Shown here: positions 55,213 to 63,452 of the stretch, piece after piece
Layout of the letters: each line of letters begins with the position of its first letter
Numbering within the stretch: position 1 is the first letter of the stretch
DNA from: Longispora fulva
Lineage (GTDB): Bacteria > Actinomycetota > Actinomycetes > Mycobacteriales > Micromonosporaceae
NCBI RefSeq assembly: GCF_015751905.1
Contig: NZ_JADOUF010000001.1
Location: 4,154,001-4,218,000 of the forward strand
Direction of reading: 5' to 3'
Length of the DNA stretch: 64,000 bases
Translations under genes and position numbers: made by a program
The notes under the pieces: generated by a model
Database searches by the model: none
Told to the model about the DNA's origin: nothing
What the model saw: the letters and a program-made list of their open reading frames with translations, nothing else

Positions 55213-55857
55213 CTAGAGCAGGGTGCGGAGGAACGGCAGGTCCACGCCCACCAGGCTGTCCGCGACGGTCGCGCCGAGCCCGGCCAGGGGGACCTCGCAC
55301 GGCACGGCGAGCACCGCGCACCCGGCGGCGACCGCGCTGGCCACCCCGGTCGGGGAGTCCTCGATCGCCACGCACCGGCCCGGGTCGACCCCGAGCAGTT
55401 CGGCGGCCCGCAGGTACGGGGCCGGGTCCGGCTTCGTCTCCGGCACCTCGTCGCCGCACACCACGACGTCGAAGTTCTCCCGGCCGAGGGTGTCCAGGCA
55501 CACCTCGACGAGGTGCCGACGGGTGGCGGTGACCAGCGCCAACGGCACGCCCTGGGCGCGCAGCACCGCGATCAGCTCGGCGGCGCCCGGCCGCCACGGC
55601 ACCCCGGCGGAGAACAGCTCGACCATCCGGCTCTCCAGCCAGTCTGTGCTGTATTCGTGGTCCAGCTCCGGGCGGCCGATGTCGGTGTGCAGGATGTCCA
55701 TCGAGTCGGCCATGCTGGCCCCGACCATCGCCGTCCGCGCGGCGGCGGTCATGGTGCCGCCGTGGTGGGCCGCGAGATCGTGCAACGCCACCTCCCACAC
55801 CTTCTCACTGTCGAGGAGGGTGCCGTCCATGTCGAGAAGTACAGCCGCGAGTGTCAC
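55213..55857 (-). CDS. HAD-superfamily phosphatase (beta-phosphoglucomutase-like)
   Basis: A 214-residue HAD hydrolase. Motif I LLDMDGTLLDSE holds the nucleophile and acid Asp pair, motif II is LALVTATRR, motif III/IV are KPDPAPYLRAAELLG and IEDSPTGVASAVAAG. The helical cap (about residues 15-80) is type C1, as in beta-phosphoglucomutase and phosphoglycolate phosphatase. The substrate is probably a small sugar phosphate. The GTG start lacks a clear ribosome site. It converges with the NAD(P)-binding gene and diverges from an SMR gene. Confidence 0.92.
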   Translation of the reverse strand: MTLAAVLLDMDGTLLDSEKVWEVALHDLAAHHGGTMTAAARTAMVGASMADSMDILHTDIGRPELDHEYSTDWLESRMVELFSAGVPWRPGAAELIAVLRAQGVPLALVTATRRHLVEVCLDTLGRENFDVVVCGDEVPETKPDPAPYLRAAELLGVDPGRCVAIEDSPTGVASAVAAGCAVLAVPCEVPLAGLGATVADSLVGVDLPFLRTLL

Positions 55858-55899
55858 CAGTTGATCGTGCCAGCAGGTCGGGTCGTAGGGTGAGCCGCT

Positions 55900-56220
55900 A
55901 TGGCATACATCATGTTGGCCCTGGCCATCGGCTGTGAGATCGGCGCGACGACGGCCCTGAAGTATTCCGAAGGATTCACCCGCCTGTTACCCACCGGCCT
56001 CTCCCTGGCCGGTTACGTGGTGTCGTTCTTCTTCCTGTCGGTGGCGCTGAAACACATTCCGGTCTCCACGGCGTACGCGATCTGGTCCGGGGTCGGGACG
56101 GCCGTGATCGCGGCGATCGGGTTCACGTTCCTCCACGAGGAGTTGTCTGCGGTCAAGATCGGCGGGATCGCGTTGGTGATCGGGGGCGTGGTGCTATTGA
56201 ACGTGGGCGGCGGCCACTAG
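55900..56220 (+). CDS. small multidrug resistance (SMR) efflux protein, EmrE/QacC-like
   Basis: A 106-residue protein with four helices. Glu13 in IGCEIGATTALKYSEGFTRL is the essential proton- and drug-binding residue, and STAYAIWSGVGTAVIAAIGF is the SMR core. Such proteins export quaternary ammonium or guanidinium compounds as dimers. Its stop codon shares the sequence CTAG (56217-56220) with the convergent dienelactone hydrolase. A second, different SMR gene lies 0.9 kb downstream. Confidence 0.94.
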   Translation: MAYIMLALAIGCEIGATTALKYSEGFTRLLPTGLSLAGYVVSFFFLSVALKHIPVSTAYAIWSGVGTAVIAAIGFTFLHEELSAVKIGGIALVIGGVVLLNVGGGH

Positions 56221-56954
56221 GACCGTCCCTTCAGGAACGCCGCGATCCGCGCCCAGGCGTCGGCGGCGGCCTCGGCGTGCCCGTCCCGGCCGAAGTGGTC
56301 CCACTCGATGAAGCCGTGCGGCTGACCCGGATAGACCACGATCTCGTGCGGGACGTCCACGGCCGCCAGGTGCCGTTCCAGGTTCTCGTGCACGCTGGCC
56401 GGCACCTCGGTGTCCGCGCCGCCGAACAGGCCGAGCACGGGCACCCGGATCCCGGACCCGAAGTCGTCGGGGAGGGCCGCCGACGCGCCCATCGCCCCCA
56501 CGTACGGGCAGATGCCGATCACGCCGGCCAGGCCGAGGTCGGCGGTGCCCGCGTACAGCGCGTTGGCGCCACCGATGCAGAAGCCCGCGGCGTAGACCGG
56601 CCCGTCACCGGCCGCGCGCAGGTGAGCGACCGCCGCCGCCAGGTCCGCCAGCACCAGCTCGCGGTCGAAGCTGTCGTTGATCGCCGGGTCGTACTCCTCG
56701 CCCCGCGCGCCCGGGCCCAGCGTCCGGCCGTAGTAGTCGATGACCAGCACGTCCGCCCCGGTCCGCGCGAACCGGCGGGCCAGGTTCCGAAACGGTGCCC
56801 GCATCCCGCCGACGTCGGGCAGCAACACCAGCCGCGCGCCGGTGGGCTCCTCCGCGCCGGCGAGATAGGCGCCGAAGCGGGAGCCGTCGGCCGACGTCAG
56901 ATCGATCAGGGGATCCGGGGCGGAGGAGGTGGGGGCGTCACCGTCGAGGCACAT
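56217..56954 (-). CDS. dienelactone hydrolase family protein
   Basis: A 245-residue alpha/beta hydrolase. Cys126 in GFCIGGANALY is the family nucleophile, with an Asp in FGGADTEVP and the His in PGQPHGFIEW completing the triad. Dienelactone hydrolases open lactones of the chlorocatechol pathway, but many relatives act on other esters. It is flanked by SMR genes on both sides. The stop overlaps that of the first SMR gene. Confidence 0.92.
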   Translation of the reverse strand: MCLDGDAPTSSAPDPLIDLTSADGSRFGAYLAGAEEPTGARLVLLPDVGGMRAPFRNLARRFARTGADVLVIDYYGRTLGPGARGEEYDPAINDSFDRELVLADLAAAVAHLRAAGDGPVYAAGFCIGGANALYAGTADLGLAGVIGICPYVGAMGASAALPDDFGSGIRVPVLGLFGGADTEVPASVHENLERHLAAVDVPHEIVVYPGQPHGFIEWDHFGRDGHAEAAADAWARIAAFLKGRS

Positions 56955-57093
56955 GCGTTGACCGTATCGAGGTGGTCAACGGAAATTCGGGCGCTCGGAC
57001 TCGGCGACCCGGAGCGCGGCGGTGCCGTGGACGGGACGGAGGCGGCGGGCGGGCCCGCCGATGCCCGGGTGGGGCGGGGAGGGCCGCTGCGCG

Positions 57094-57117
57094 CCGGGGC
57101 AGGTGTCGCCGTAACCG
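57094..57117 (+). repeat. dispersed intergenic repeat, copy C
   Basis: CCGGGGCAGGTGTCG followed by CCGTAACCG. It differs from copy A at one position only. It ends nine bases beyond the stop of the minus-strand SMR gene at 57127. Confidence 0.65.
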
Positions 57118-57126
57118 GAAAAGGGG

Positions 57127-57459
57127 TTAGTGGTTTGCGGCGTTGCCGAAGGAGGTGATGACCACTCCCAGCACCAGGACGGCCATGCCGATGATGGTGG
57201 TCAGGTTCAGGGGGTCGTGGAAGAGCAGGCGGCTGGAGATCGCGACCAGGACGATGCCCGCCGCCGACCAGATCGCGTAGGTGACGGCGATCGGTACGCC
57301 CAGCTGGACGACCTTGGAGTCGAGGTAGAACGACAGCGTGTAGCCGGCGAGGAGGCCGATCACCGGCCAGAGGCGGGTGAAGCCGTCGGAGACCCGGACG
57401 AGCAGGGTCGCGCCGACCTCCAGGACGATCGCGACGCTCAGCAGGATCCACTTCAGCAT
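57127..57459 (-). CDS. small multidrug resistance (SMR) efflux protein
   Basis: A 110-residue four-helix protein. Glu14 in VLEVGATLLVRVSDGFTRLW is the key membrane carboxylate and VTYAIWSAAGIVLVAISSRL the SMR core. It is only distantly similar to the SMR protein at 55900, so this is not a recent duplication. Some SMR proteins work as heterodimers; whether these two do is unknown, and they lie on opposite strands. Confidence 0.92.
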   Translation of the reverse strand: MLKWILLSVAIVLEVGATLLVRVSDGFTRLWPVIGLLAGYTLSFYLDSKVVQLGVPIAVTYAIWSAAGIVLVAISSRLLFHDPLNLTTIIGMAVLVLGVVITSFGNAANH

Positions 57460-57486
57460 CGCGTCACTGTATCGTCAGAAAAGGCG

Positions 57487-58440
57487 TTAAATATCCTGTA
57501 CCCACCGGATGCCATGGAAACCGGGGGCGAGGTCGAAGTCGATCAGGTGAGCGAGATGTCCGTCGATGAGGCGCAGTTCCGCGACATCCTTGTGCGGGGA
57601 GCGCGCGTCCAGCCGCCAGATCCGGTGCGCCGAGCGAACCCGGGCCGCCGGGTCGAAGCGGACGGTCAGTTCGTAGTTCTGGCCGGCGGCGCGGAACCAC
57701 GTGCCGTGGTAGGCCTCGGGGACCGTGCCGTCGAGGTGGTACTCGACCGGGTAGGTCTCGCCCTTGGTCAGCGCTCCGAACAGCAGCTCCGCCGCCGTCA
57801 GCCCGGCGGCCGGGTCCGTGCGCACCCGACCCAGGCGGCAGGTCCGGCCGGCACGCAGCCGGGGCAGGCCGCCGTCGGAGGAGTGCGACAGCACCACGTG
57901 CCGGTCCACGCCGCTGGTCGTCGCGCGGACCACGATCCGGGTGTCGACCTGCCAGGGCCACGGGTCGGCGCCGACGACGAGTTCCTCCTGGATGCCGAGG
58001 ACCCGCACGCCCGGTTCGGTGGCGTCCAGTTCGGCGCGGAGCCGGTTGGCGAGGACCCGGGAGGTGCCCTGGCCGGACTCGGGCCAGCGGCCGCGCCGGG
58101 GCGCGCCGAGGAGTCGGGCCAGGTCCCCGCACCGCAGTCCGAGGATCTCCTCGAGCAGGGCGAGGGCGCGCAGGGTCTCCGGGCGTTCGGGGCGGCTGAC
58201 CCCGCGCTGCCAGTTGCTCAGGCTGGAGACGCTGACCCGGACGCCCTGGTCGGCCAGGCGCTCGCAGAGCCGGTCGAGGGTCAGGCTCCGGGCGTGTATG
58301 GCCGCGCGGAGTGCCGTGTGGAACGGACCGTCCCGAAGTCCGTCGATGTGGTGCCTCCATAAGTTACTGACGGGTACTGAATTTCCAGAATGATGCCCCA
58401 TCTTCCCTGCCAGCTGCCAGGGGGCCACGCTCGTGTTCAT
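57487..58440 (-). CDS. XRE-type helix-turn-helix regulator with C-terminal sensory region
   Basis: A 317-residue protein. [20 protein letters not shown] followed by [20 protein letters not shown] is an XRE-like DNA-binding domain at about residues 35-80. The C-terminal 200 residues have alternating strands ([40 protein letters not shown]) and no recognised enzyme motif. Similar one-component regulators are frequent in Streptomyces-like genomes. ATG 58440 is preferred for its GGTGGA site; ATG 58401 is the alternative. It diverges from the phosphoesterase gene. Confidence 0.8.
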   Translation of the reverse strand: MNTSVAPWQLAGKMGHHSGNSVPVSNLWRHHIDGLRDGPFHTALRAAIHARSLTLDRLCERLADQGVRVSVSSLSNWQRGVSRPERPETLRALALLEEILGLRCGDLARLLGAPRRGRWPESGQGTSRVLANRLRAELDATEPGVRVLGIQEELVVGADPWPWQVDTRIVVRATTSGVDRHVVLSHSSDGGLPRLRAGRTCRLGRVRTDPAAGLTAAELLFGALTKGETYPVEYHLDGTVPEAYHGTWFRAAGQNYELTVRFDPAARVRSAHRIWRLDARSPHKDVAELRLIDGHLAHLIDFDLAPGFHGIRWVQDI

Positions 58441-58529
58441 CGCCCGTCCACCCGGCATGTCGCAACCGGCAATTCTCCACCCGCAACATGACGCGGATCG
58501 GTGAACCACTCACCCCCTCAGGAGAACAC

Positions 58530-59984
58530 ATGTTCAGGAGACAGGTGGCCTTCGTGGCCGCAGCTGTCGCGGCCCTCGCCACCGTCGGCGCCGGCGTCGC
58601 GATGGCCTCGCAGACCCCCTCGGGCACCGCCGTCGCTGTCGCCGCGGTGCCACGCCCCGACCACGTCGTCGTCGTGGTGTTCGAGAACAAGGACTACTCG
58701 ACCATCATCGGCAGCTCCAGCGCCCCGTACTTCAACTCTCTCGCCGGACAGGGCGCGAGCTTCACCCAGTCCTTCGGGGTCACCCACCCCAGCCAGGGCA
58801 ACTACGTCGCGATGTTCTCCGGTTCCCAGCAGGGCGTCACCGACGACACCTGCCCGCGCAACCTCGGCAACGTCGCCAACCTGGGCAGCCAGCTGATCGG
58901 CGCCGGATTCACCTTCAAGGGGTACTCCGAGTCGATGCCGTCGGACGGCTACACCGGCTGCTCCAGCGGCAACTACGCCCGCAAGCACAACCCGTGGGTC
59001 GACTTCAGCAACGTGCCGGCCGCCAGCAACGTGCGGTTCAGCGCGTTCCCGACCGACTACACCACGCTGCCGACGGTGTCCTACGTGGTACCGGACATGT
59101 GCAACGACATGCACGACTGCTCGGTGTCCACCGGTGACACCTGGCTGAAGAACAAGCTCGACGGCTACGCGCAGTGGGCCAAGACGCACAACAGCCTGCT
59201 GATCGCCACGTTCGACGAGGACAACTTCAGCTCCGTCAACCAGATCGCCACCGTGATGGTCGGCGAGAAGGTCCGGACCGGCACGTACTCCGAGCAGATC
59301 AACCACTACAACGTGCTCCGCACCATGGAGGACGCCTACGGGCTGTCCGCGCTCGGCAACGCCGCCACCGCGACCCCGATCACCGACATCTGGTCGACGA
59401 CGACCCCGTCGCCGACCCCGACCGCCTCGCCGACCGCCTCGCCGACCAGCTCCCCGAGCCCGTCGCCGACGCCGACGGCCAGCCCGACCCCGACCAGCAG
59501 CCCGACCCCGACCCCGACCGCGGGTTGCGTCAGCCCCGGCCAGAAGCTCGGCAACCCCGGCTTCGAGACCGGCACCGCCGCGCCCTGGACCGCCACCTCC
59601 GGCGTCCTGGACAACGGCACCTCCGAGCCGGCGCACGCCGGCTCCTGGAAGGCGTGGATGGACGGCTACGGCTCCGCCCACACCGACACCCTGTCCCAGT
59701 CGGTGACCCTGCCGGCCGGGTGCGCGTCCTACACGCTGTCGTTCTGGGTGCACATCGACACGGCGGAGACCGGCTCCACGGTGTACGACAAGCTCACGGT
59801 GCAGGTCGGCAGCACGACCCTGGCCACGTACAGCAACGTCAACGCCGCGGCCGGGTACGCGCAGAAGACCTTCAACCTGGCGGCCTTCGCCGGCCAGACG
59901 GTCACCCTGAAGTTCACCGGCGTCGAGGACAGCTCCCAGCAGACCTCGTTCGTCATCGACGACGCAGCCCTCACAATCGGCTGA
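58530..59984 (+). CDS. secreted phosphoesterase with Pro/Thr/Ser linker and C-terminal carbohydrate-binding-like domain
   Basis: A 484-residue exported enzyme. A signal peptide ([20 protein letters not shown]) leads into a PF04185-type phosphoesterase/acid phosphatase domain with [32 protein letters not shown] and LIATFDEDN. From about residue 290 a linker of repeated [11 protein letters not shown] units joins it to a C-terminal beta-sandwich (about residues 335-484: [30 protein letters not shown]) resembling galactose-binding/CBM modules. AGGAGA precedes the ATG. The next gene's ATG overlaps the stop. It probably dephosphorylates organic phosphate outside the cell. Confidence 0.9.
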   Translation: MFRRQVAFVAAAVAALATVGAGVAMASQTPSGTAVAVAAVPRPDHVVVVVFENKDYSTIIGSSSAPYFNSLAGQGASFTQSFGVTHPSQGNYVAMFSGSQQGVTDDTCPRNLGNVANLGSQLIGAGFTFKGYSESMPSDGYTGCSSGNYARKHNPWVDFSNVPAASNVRFSAFPTDYTTLPTVSYVVPDMCNDMHDCSVSTGDTWLKNKLDGYAQWAKTHNSLLIATFDEDNFSSVNQIATVMVGEKVRTGTYSEQINHYNVLRTMEDAYGLSALGNAATATPITDIWSTTTPSPTPTASPTASPTSSPSPSPTPTASPTPTSSPTPTPTAGCVSPGQKLGNPGFETGTAAPWTATSGVLDNGTSEPAHAGSWKAWMDGYGSAHTDTLSQSVTLPAGCASYTLSFWVHIDTAETGSTVYDKLTVQVGSTTLATYSNVNAAAGYAQKTFNLAAFAGQTVTLKFTGVEDSSQQTSFVIDDAALTIG

Positions 59985-61207
59985 TGTACCTCTCCACGGT
60001 TCGACCCGGGGCGTCCGACAAGGGCGCCCCGGCCCGCCGGTTCGTCGCCGGCAACGTGCTCGCCCTGGGGCTGGTCAGCCTCGTCACCGACGTGTCCGCC
60101 GAGATGGTCACGGCGGTGCTGCCCGCGTACCTGGTGCTCGGGCTGCACCTGTCCATCGCGCAGTACGGGGTCGTCGACGGCCTGTACACCGGCGCGACGG
60201 CTCTGACCCGGCTCGCCGGCGGCTACGTCGCCGACCGGTTCCGGCTGCGCAAGCTCGTCGCCGGACTCGGCTACGGCCTGTCGGCGGCGGCGAAACTCGG
60301 ACTCCTCGCGGCCGGCGCCGTGCCGGGCGCGATCGGGGCCGTGATCGCCGTCGACCGGACCGGCAAGGGCCTGCGCACCGCGCCCCGGGACGCGCTGATC
60401 ACGCTGTCCTCCCCCGCCGACGGGCTGGGCCGGGCGTTCGGCGTGCACCGGACGCTGGACAGCATGGGCGCGTTCGCCGGCCCGCTGTGCGCGATGGCCG
60501 TGCTGGCCCTCGCCGGCTCCGGGCAGTCCTACGACGCGGTGTTCGTCGCCAGCTTCTGCGCGGCCGTGCTCGGGGTGCTGCTCCTCGTCCTGTTCGTCCG
60601 GGACCGGCGCGACGAACTGCCGCCGGTGCGGGCCTCGCTGCCCCGTGCGTTCGGGCTGCTGCGCGACGGCCGGTTCCGGGGACTGTGCGTCGCCGCCGTG
60701 CTCCTCGGCGCGACGACGGTCGGCGACGGGTTCGTCTACCTGATCCTCCAGCGCCGCGACGACCTGCCGGTCTGGACGTTCCCGCTGCTCGCGGTCGGGG
60801 CGAACCTCGCCTACCTGCTGCTGGCCACGCCGCTGGGCTGGCTCGCCGACCGGATCGGCCGCTGGCCGGTGGTCCTCGGCGGGTACACCGCGCTGCTCGC
60901 CGTGTACCTGCTGCTCGCCTCCGGGCACGGCCCGCTGCCGGTGATCCTCGGCCTGTACGGCCTGTTCTACGCCGCCACCGACGGGGTACTGATGGCCCTG
61001 GCCGGCCCGCTACTGCCCGCCGAACTGCGGACGAGCGGGTTCGCGCTGGTGCAGTCGGGACAGGCCCTCGCCTATCTCGTATCCTCCGTACTGTTCGGCC
61101 TCGCCTGGCAGGCCTGGGGCGTGCCCGTCGCGTGCCTGGTCGCGGCCGGGGCGGTGGCCGTGGCCCTGCCGGTGTCCGGGATCCTCCTCAAGGGACGTAC
61201 CTCATGA
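59984..61207 (+). CDS. MFS transporter coupled to the secreted phosphoesterase
   Basis: A 407-residue protein with eleven or twelve membrane helices. VTDVSAEMVTAVLPAYLVLG in helix 1 and AVDRTGKGLRTAPRDALITL after helix 4 are typical of one MFS branch whose members often neighbour hydrolases. GWLADRIGRWPVVLGGYTAL is motif A of the second half. The ATG overlaps the phosphoesterase stop (TGATG) and its stop overlaps the next ATG (ATGA). It might import products of the phosphoesterase or export a metabolite; the direction is not known. Confidence 0.9.
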   Translation: MYLSTVRPGASDKGAPARRFVAGNVLALGLVSLVTDVSAEMVTAVLPAYLVLGLHLSIAQYGVVDGLYTGATALTRLAGGYVADRFRLRKLVAGLGYGLSAAAKLGLLAAGAVPGAIGAVIAVDRTGKGLRTAPRDALITLSSPADGLGRAFGVHRTLDSMGAFAGPLCAMAVLALAGSGQSYDAVFVASFCAAVLGVLLLVLFVRDRRDELPPVRASLPRAFGLLRDGRFRGLCVAAVLLGATTVGDGFVYLILQRRDDLPVWTFPLLAVGANLAYLLLATPLGWLADRIGRWPVVLGGYTALLAVYLLLASGHGPLPVILGLYGLFYAATDGVLMALAGPLLPAELRTSGFALVQSGQALAYLVSSVLFGLAWQAWGVPVACLVAAGAVAVALPVSGILLKGRTS

Positions 61208-62103
61208 AGTGGCGCATTCTGGTCGCACTGACCGCGACCGTCGTGCTCGCGGGCGCCGCCCTCGGCTACGTGTGGTTCACCCGGCCAGCGCCCGCGACGG
61301 CCTCGACGCTGTCCCTGGCCGGTCCGGGACTCCTGGTGCGCAGCGACGGCGTGCTCGCCGTGATCGGCCCGGACGGCACGAAACGGGCGTCGAACCTGCG
61401 CTGCGCCCGGGTGTACGCCGCGCACGGCACCGGGGTCTGCCTGCGCGAGGACGTGGGCGCCTACCAGGTCACGGTCCTCGACGCCGACCTGAAGGCGAAG
61501 CGCAGCATCCCGCTCAACGGGCTGCCGAACCGGGCCCGGGTGTCCGCCAGCGGCCGGATGGTGTCGTGGACGACGTTCGTGACCGGGGACTCCTACAACG
61601 GCGGCCAGTTCGCCACCCGGTCCGGCATCCTCGACGCCCGCGACGGCACCCTGGCCGGCAACCTGGAGAACTTCACGGTCCAGGAGGGCCGGCCCAACCA
61701 GGACGCCAACTTCTGGGGGATCACCTTCGCGGCCGACGACAACCGGTTCTACGCGACGATGTCCACCGGGGGGCACCGGTACCTGATGGAGGGCGACTTC
61801 GCGGCCCGGGCCATGAGGCAGGTCAAGGACAACGTGGAGTGCCCGTCGCTGTCGCCGGACGGGACGCGGATCGCGTACAAGAAGATGCTGCCCGACCGGA
61901 CCTGGCGGCTCACGGTGCTGGACCTGGCCACCCTCGCGGAGACCCCGCTGGCGGAGACCCGCAGCGTCGACGACCAGGCGGCGTGGCTCGACGGCGCGAC
62001 GATCGGCTACGGGGTCGACAAGGGCGTCTGGGCGGTGCCGGCGGACGGGACCGGGACGCCCCGGCTGCTCGCTGCGGACGCGGAGTCCCCGGCGGCGCTC
62101 TGA
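61204..62103 (+). CDS. TolB/WD40-like beta-propeller protein with N-terminal membrane anchor
   Basis: A 299-residue protein. An N-terminal helix (ILVALTATVVLAGAALGYVW) anchors it, followed by repeated propeller strands (GRMVSWTTFVTGDSYNGGQF, CPSLSPDGTRIAYKKMLPDR), with S-P-D-G-T-R as the TolB/PD40 hallmark. Two cysteines in RCARVYAAHGTGVC may pair outside the membrane. The ATG overlaps the MFS stop. It is the third gene of a coupled operon and likely acts as an extracytoplasmic scaffold or sensor (inference). Confidence 0.85.
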   Translation: MKWRILVALTATVVLAGAALGYVWFTRPAPATASTLSLAGPGLLVRSDGVLAVIGPDGTKRASNLRCARVYAAHGTGVCLREDVGAYQVTVLDADLKAKRSIPLNGLPNRARVSASGRMVSWTTFVTGDSYNGGQFATRSGILDARDGTLAGNLENFTVQEGRPNQDANFWGITFAADDNRFYATMSTGGHRYLMEGDFAARAMRQVKDNVECPSLSPDGTRIAYKKMLPDRTWRLTVLDLATLAETPLAETRSVDDQAAWLDGATIGYGVDKGVWAVPADGTGTPRLLAADAESPAAL

Positions 62104-62167
62104 CATCCGGTCCGGCCGCTCGACTTTTCCGCCCGGTTCGCGGCGGTTCCGTGGCTAGGGTGGGGTG

Positions 62168-63214
62168 ATGACGCGCGCCTACCGGATCGGACTCATCGGC
62201 TACGGGCTCGCCGGCTCAGCCTTCCACGCCCCACTGATCGCCACGACCCCAGGCCTGGAGCTGGCCTCCGTGCTGACGAACAATCCCGAGCGGGTGTCCA
62301 GGGTCCGCCGGCAGCACCCGGGGGCCCGGATCGTCGGGAGCATCGAGGACCTGTTCGCCCTCGACCTCGACCTGGTGGTGGTCGCCTCCCCGAACCGGAC
62401 CCACGTGCCCTACGCCGCCGCCGCGCTGGGGCTGGGGCTCGGCGTCGTCGTGGACAAGCCGCTGGCCGGCACGTCCGCCGAGGCCCTCGAACTGGTCGAG
62501 CTGGCCGAGGAGCGCGGCCTGCTGCTCACGGTCTACCAGAACCGGCGGTGGGACGGCGACTTCCTGACCGTCCGGCGGTTGATCGCCGACGGGGAGCTGG
62601 GCCGGGTGCACCGGTTCGAGTCCCGGTTCGAGCGGTGGCGGCCGCTGATCAAGGAGGGCTGGCGGGAGAACGCCGACCCGGCCGAGGTCGGCGGAACCCT
62701 CTACGACCTGGGCAGTCACCTGGTCGACCAGGCCCTGGCCCTGTTCGGCCCGGCCGCGGAGGTCTCCGCGGAGGTGGACACCCGCCGGGCCAGCGCCGGG
62801 GTGGACGACGACGCGTTCGTGGCCGTCACGCACGTCAACGGGGTGCGCTCGCACCTGTGGACCAGCGCGATCACGGCCCAGGTGGGGCCCCGGCTGCGGG
62901 TGCTCGGCGACGCGGCGGGCTATGTGAAGTACGGCCTGGACCCGCAGGAGAACGCGCTGCGCGCCGGCCTGCTCCCCGGCCCCGGCTGGGGTGTGGAGCC
63001 CGAGGGGGCCTGGGGGCTACTGGGCGTCGACGGGGCGGCGAAGCCGGTGCCGACGGAGCCGGGCGACTACCCGGCGTTCTACCGGGGCGTGCTGGGGGCG
63101 CTGCGCGGCGAGGGGCCGGGGCCGGTGGACCCGCGCGACGCCGTGGCGACCCTGACGGTGCTGGAGGCCGCGCGCCGGTCCTCGGCCGAGGGCGTCACGG
63201 TGCGCCTGGCCTAG
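62168..63214 (+). CDS. Gfo/Idh/MocA family dehydrogenase
   Basis: A 348-residue oxidoreductase. The N-terminal Rossmann part is RIGLIGYGLAGSAFHAPLIA, with VVVDKPLAGTSAEALELVEL as the DKP motif; the C-terminal catalytic domain has GGTLYDLGSHLVDQALALFG, where Asp and His are the catalytic pair. Members oxidise sugars, inositols or related alcohols with NAD(P). An in-frame GTG precedes the ATG directly. The 3' end is repeated twice downstream. Confidence 0.94.
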   Translation: MTRAYRIGLIGYGLAGSAFHAPLIATTPGLELASVLTNNPERVSRVRRQHPGARIVGSIEDLFALDLDLVVVASPNRTHVPYAAAALGLGLGVVVDKPLAGTSAEALELVELAEERGLLLTVYQNRRWDGDFLTVRRLIADGELGRVHRFESRFERWRPLIKEGWRENADPAEVGGTLYDLGSHLVDQALALFGPAAEVSAEVDTRRASAGVDDDAFVAVTHVNGVRSHLWTSAITAQVGPRLRVLGDAAGYVKYGLDPQENALRAGLLPGPGWGVEPEGAWGLLGVDGAAKPVPTEPGDYPAFYRGVLGALRGEGPGPVDPRDAVATLTVLEAARRSSAEGVTVRLA

Positions 63215-63256
63215 GGTCACGGTCCGCCCTCCGCAGGGTCACGGTCCGCCTGCCAC
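63192..63256 (+). repeat. 22-bp tandem repeats starting in the 3' end of the dehydrogenase gene
   Basis: GTCACGG recurs at 63194, 63216 and 63238, exactly 22 bases apart. The second and third units share AGGGTCACGGTCCGCC; the first, which encodes the last residues GVTVRLA, differs at a few positions. The first unit contains the gene's stop codon region and the next two are non-coding. Confidence 0.7.
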
Positions 63257-63311
63257 AGGAAAGGGTGCCCGCCCCGGAAAGGAACGGACACCCAAGAGCA
63301 ACACCATGATC

Positions 63312-63335
63312 CGGTTACGGAGGAGACCGACCCGG
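63312..63335 (-). repeat. dispersed intergenic repeat, copy E
   Basis: On the plus strand CGGTTACGG is followed by AGGAGACCGACCCGG. The outer parts match the other copies with identical length, but the middle is more diverged. It lies 98 bases after the dehydrogenase stop. Confidence 0.5.
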
Positions 63336-63414
63336 CACGCGTCGGTGACTCCCCGCCGGACCACGCCGCCCAGTGGACGGCAGCGGGGTCCCGCCGCCCG
63401 TGAACGGCTACGGG

Positions 63415-63444
63415 GTCCCGCCGGGCCGGGTGGCCCGGCGGGAC
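63415..63444 (-). terminator. terminator hairpin of the subtilisin-like protease gene
   Basis: GTCCCGCCGGGCC (63415-63427) pairs exactly with 63432-63444 around GGGT. It begins 8 bases after the minus-strand stop at 63453. Confidence 0.7.
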
Positions 63445-63452
63445 ATCGCGTC

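Noticed and set aside
59400-59520. Repetitive CCGACC-type sequence that could suggest a CRISPR-like or minisatellite array
   Set aside because: It encodes the Thr/Pro/Ser linker of the phosphoesterase in frame; there are no spacers.
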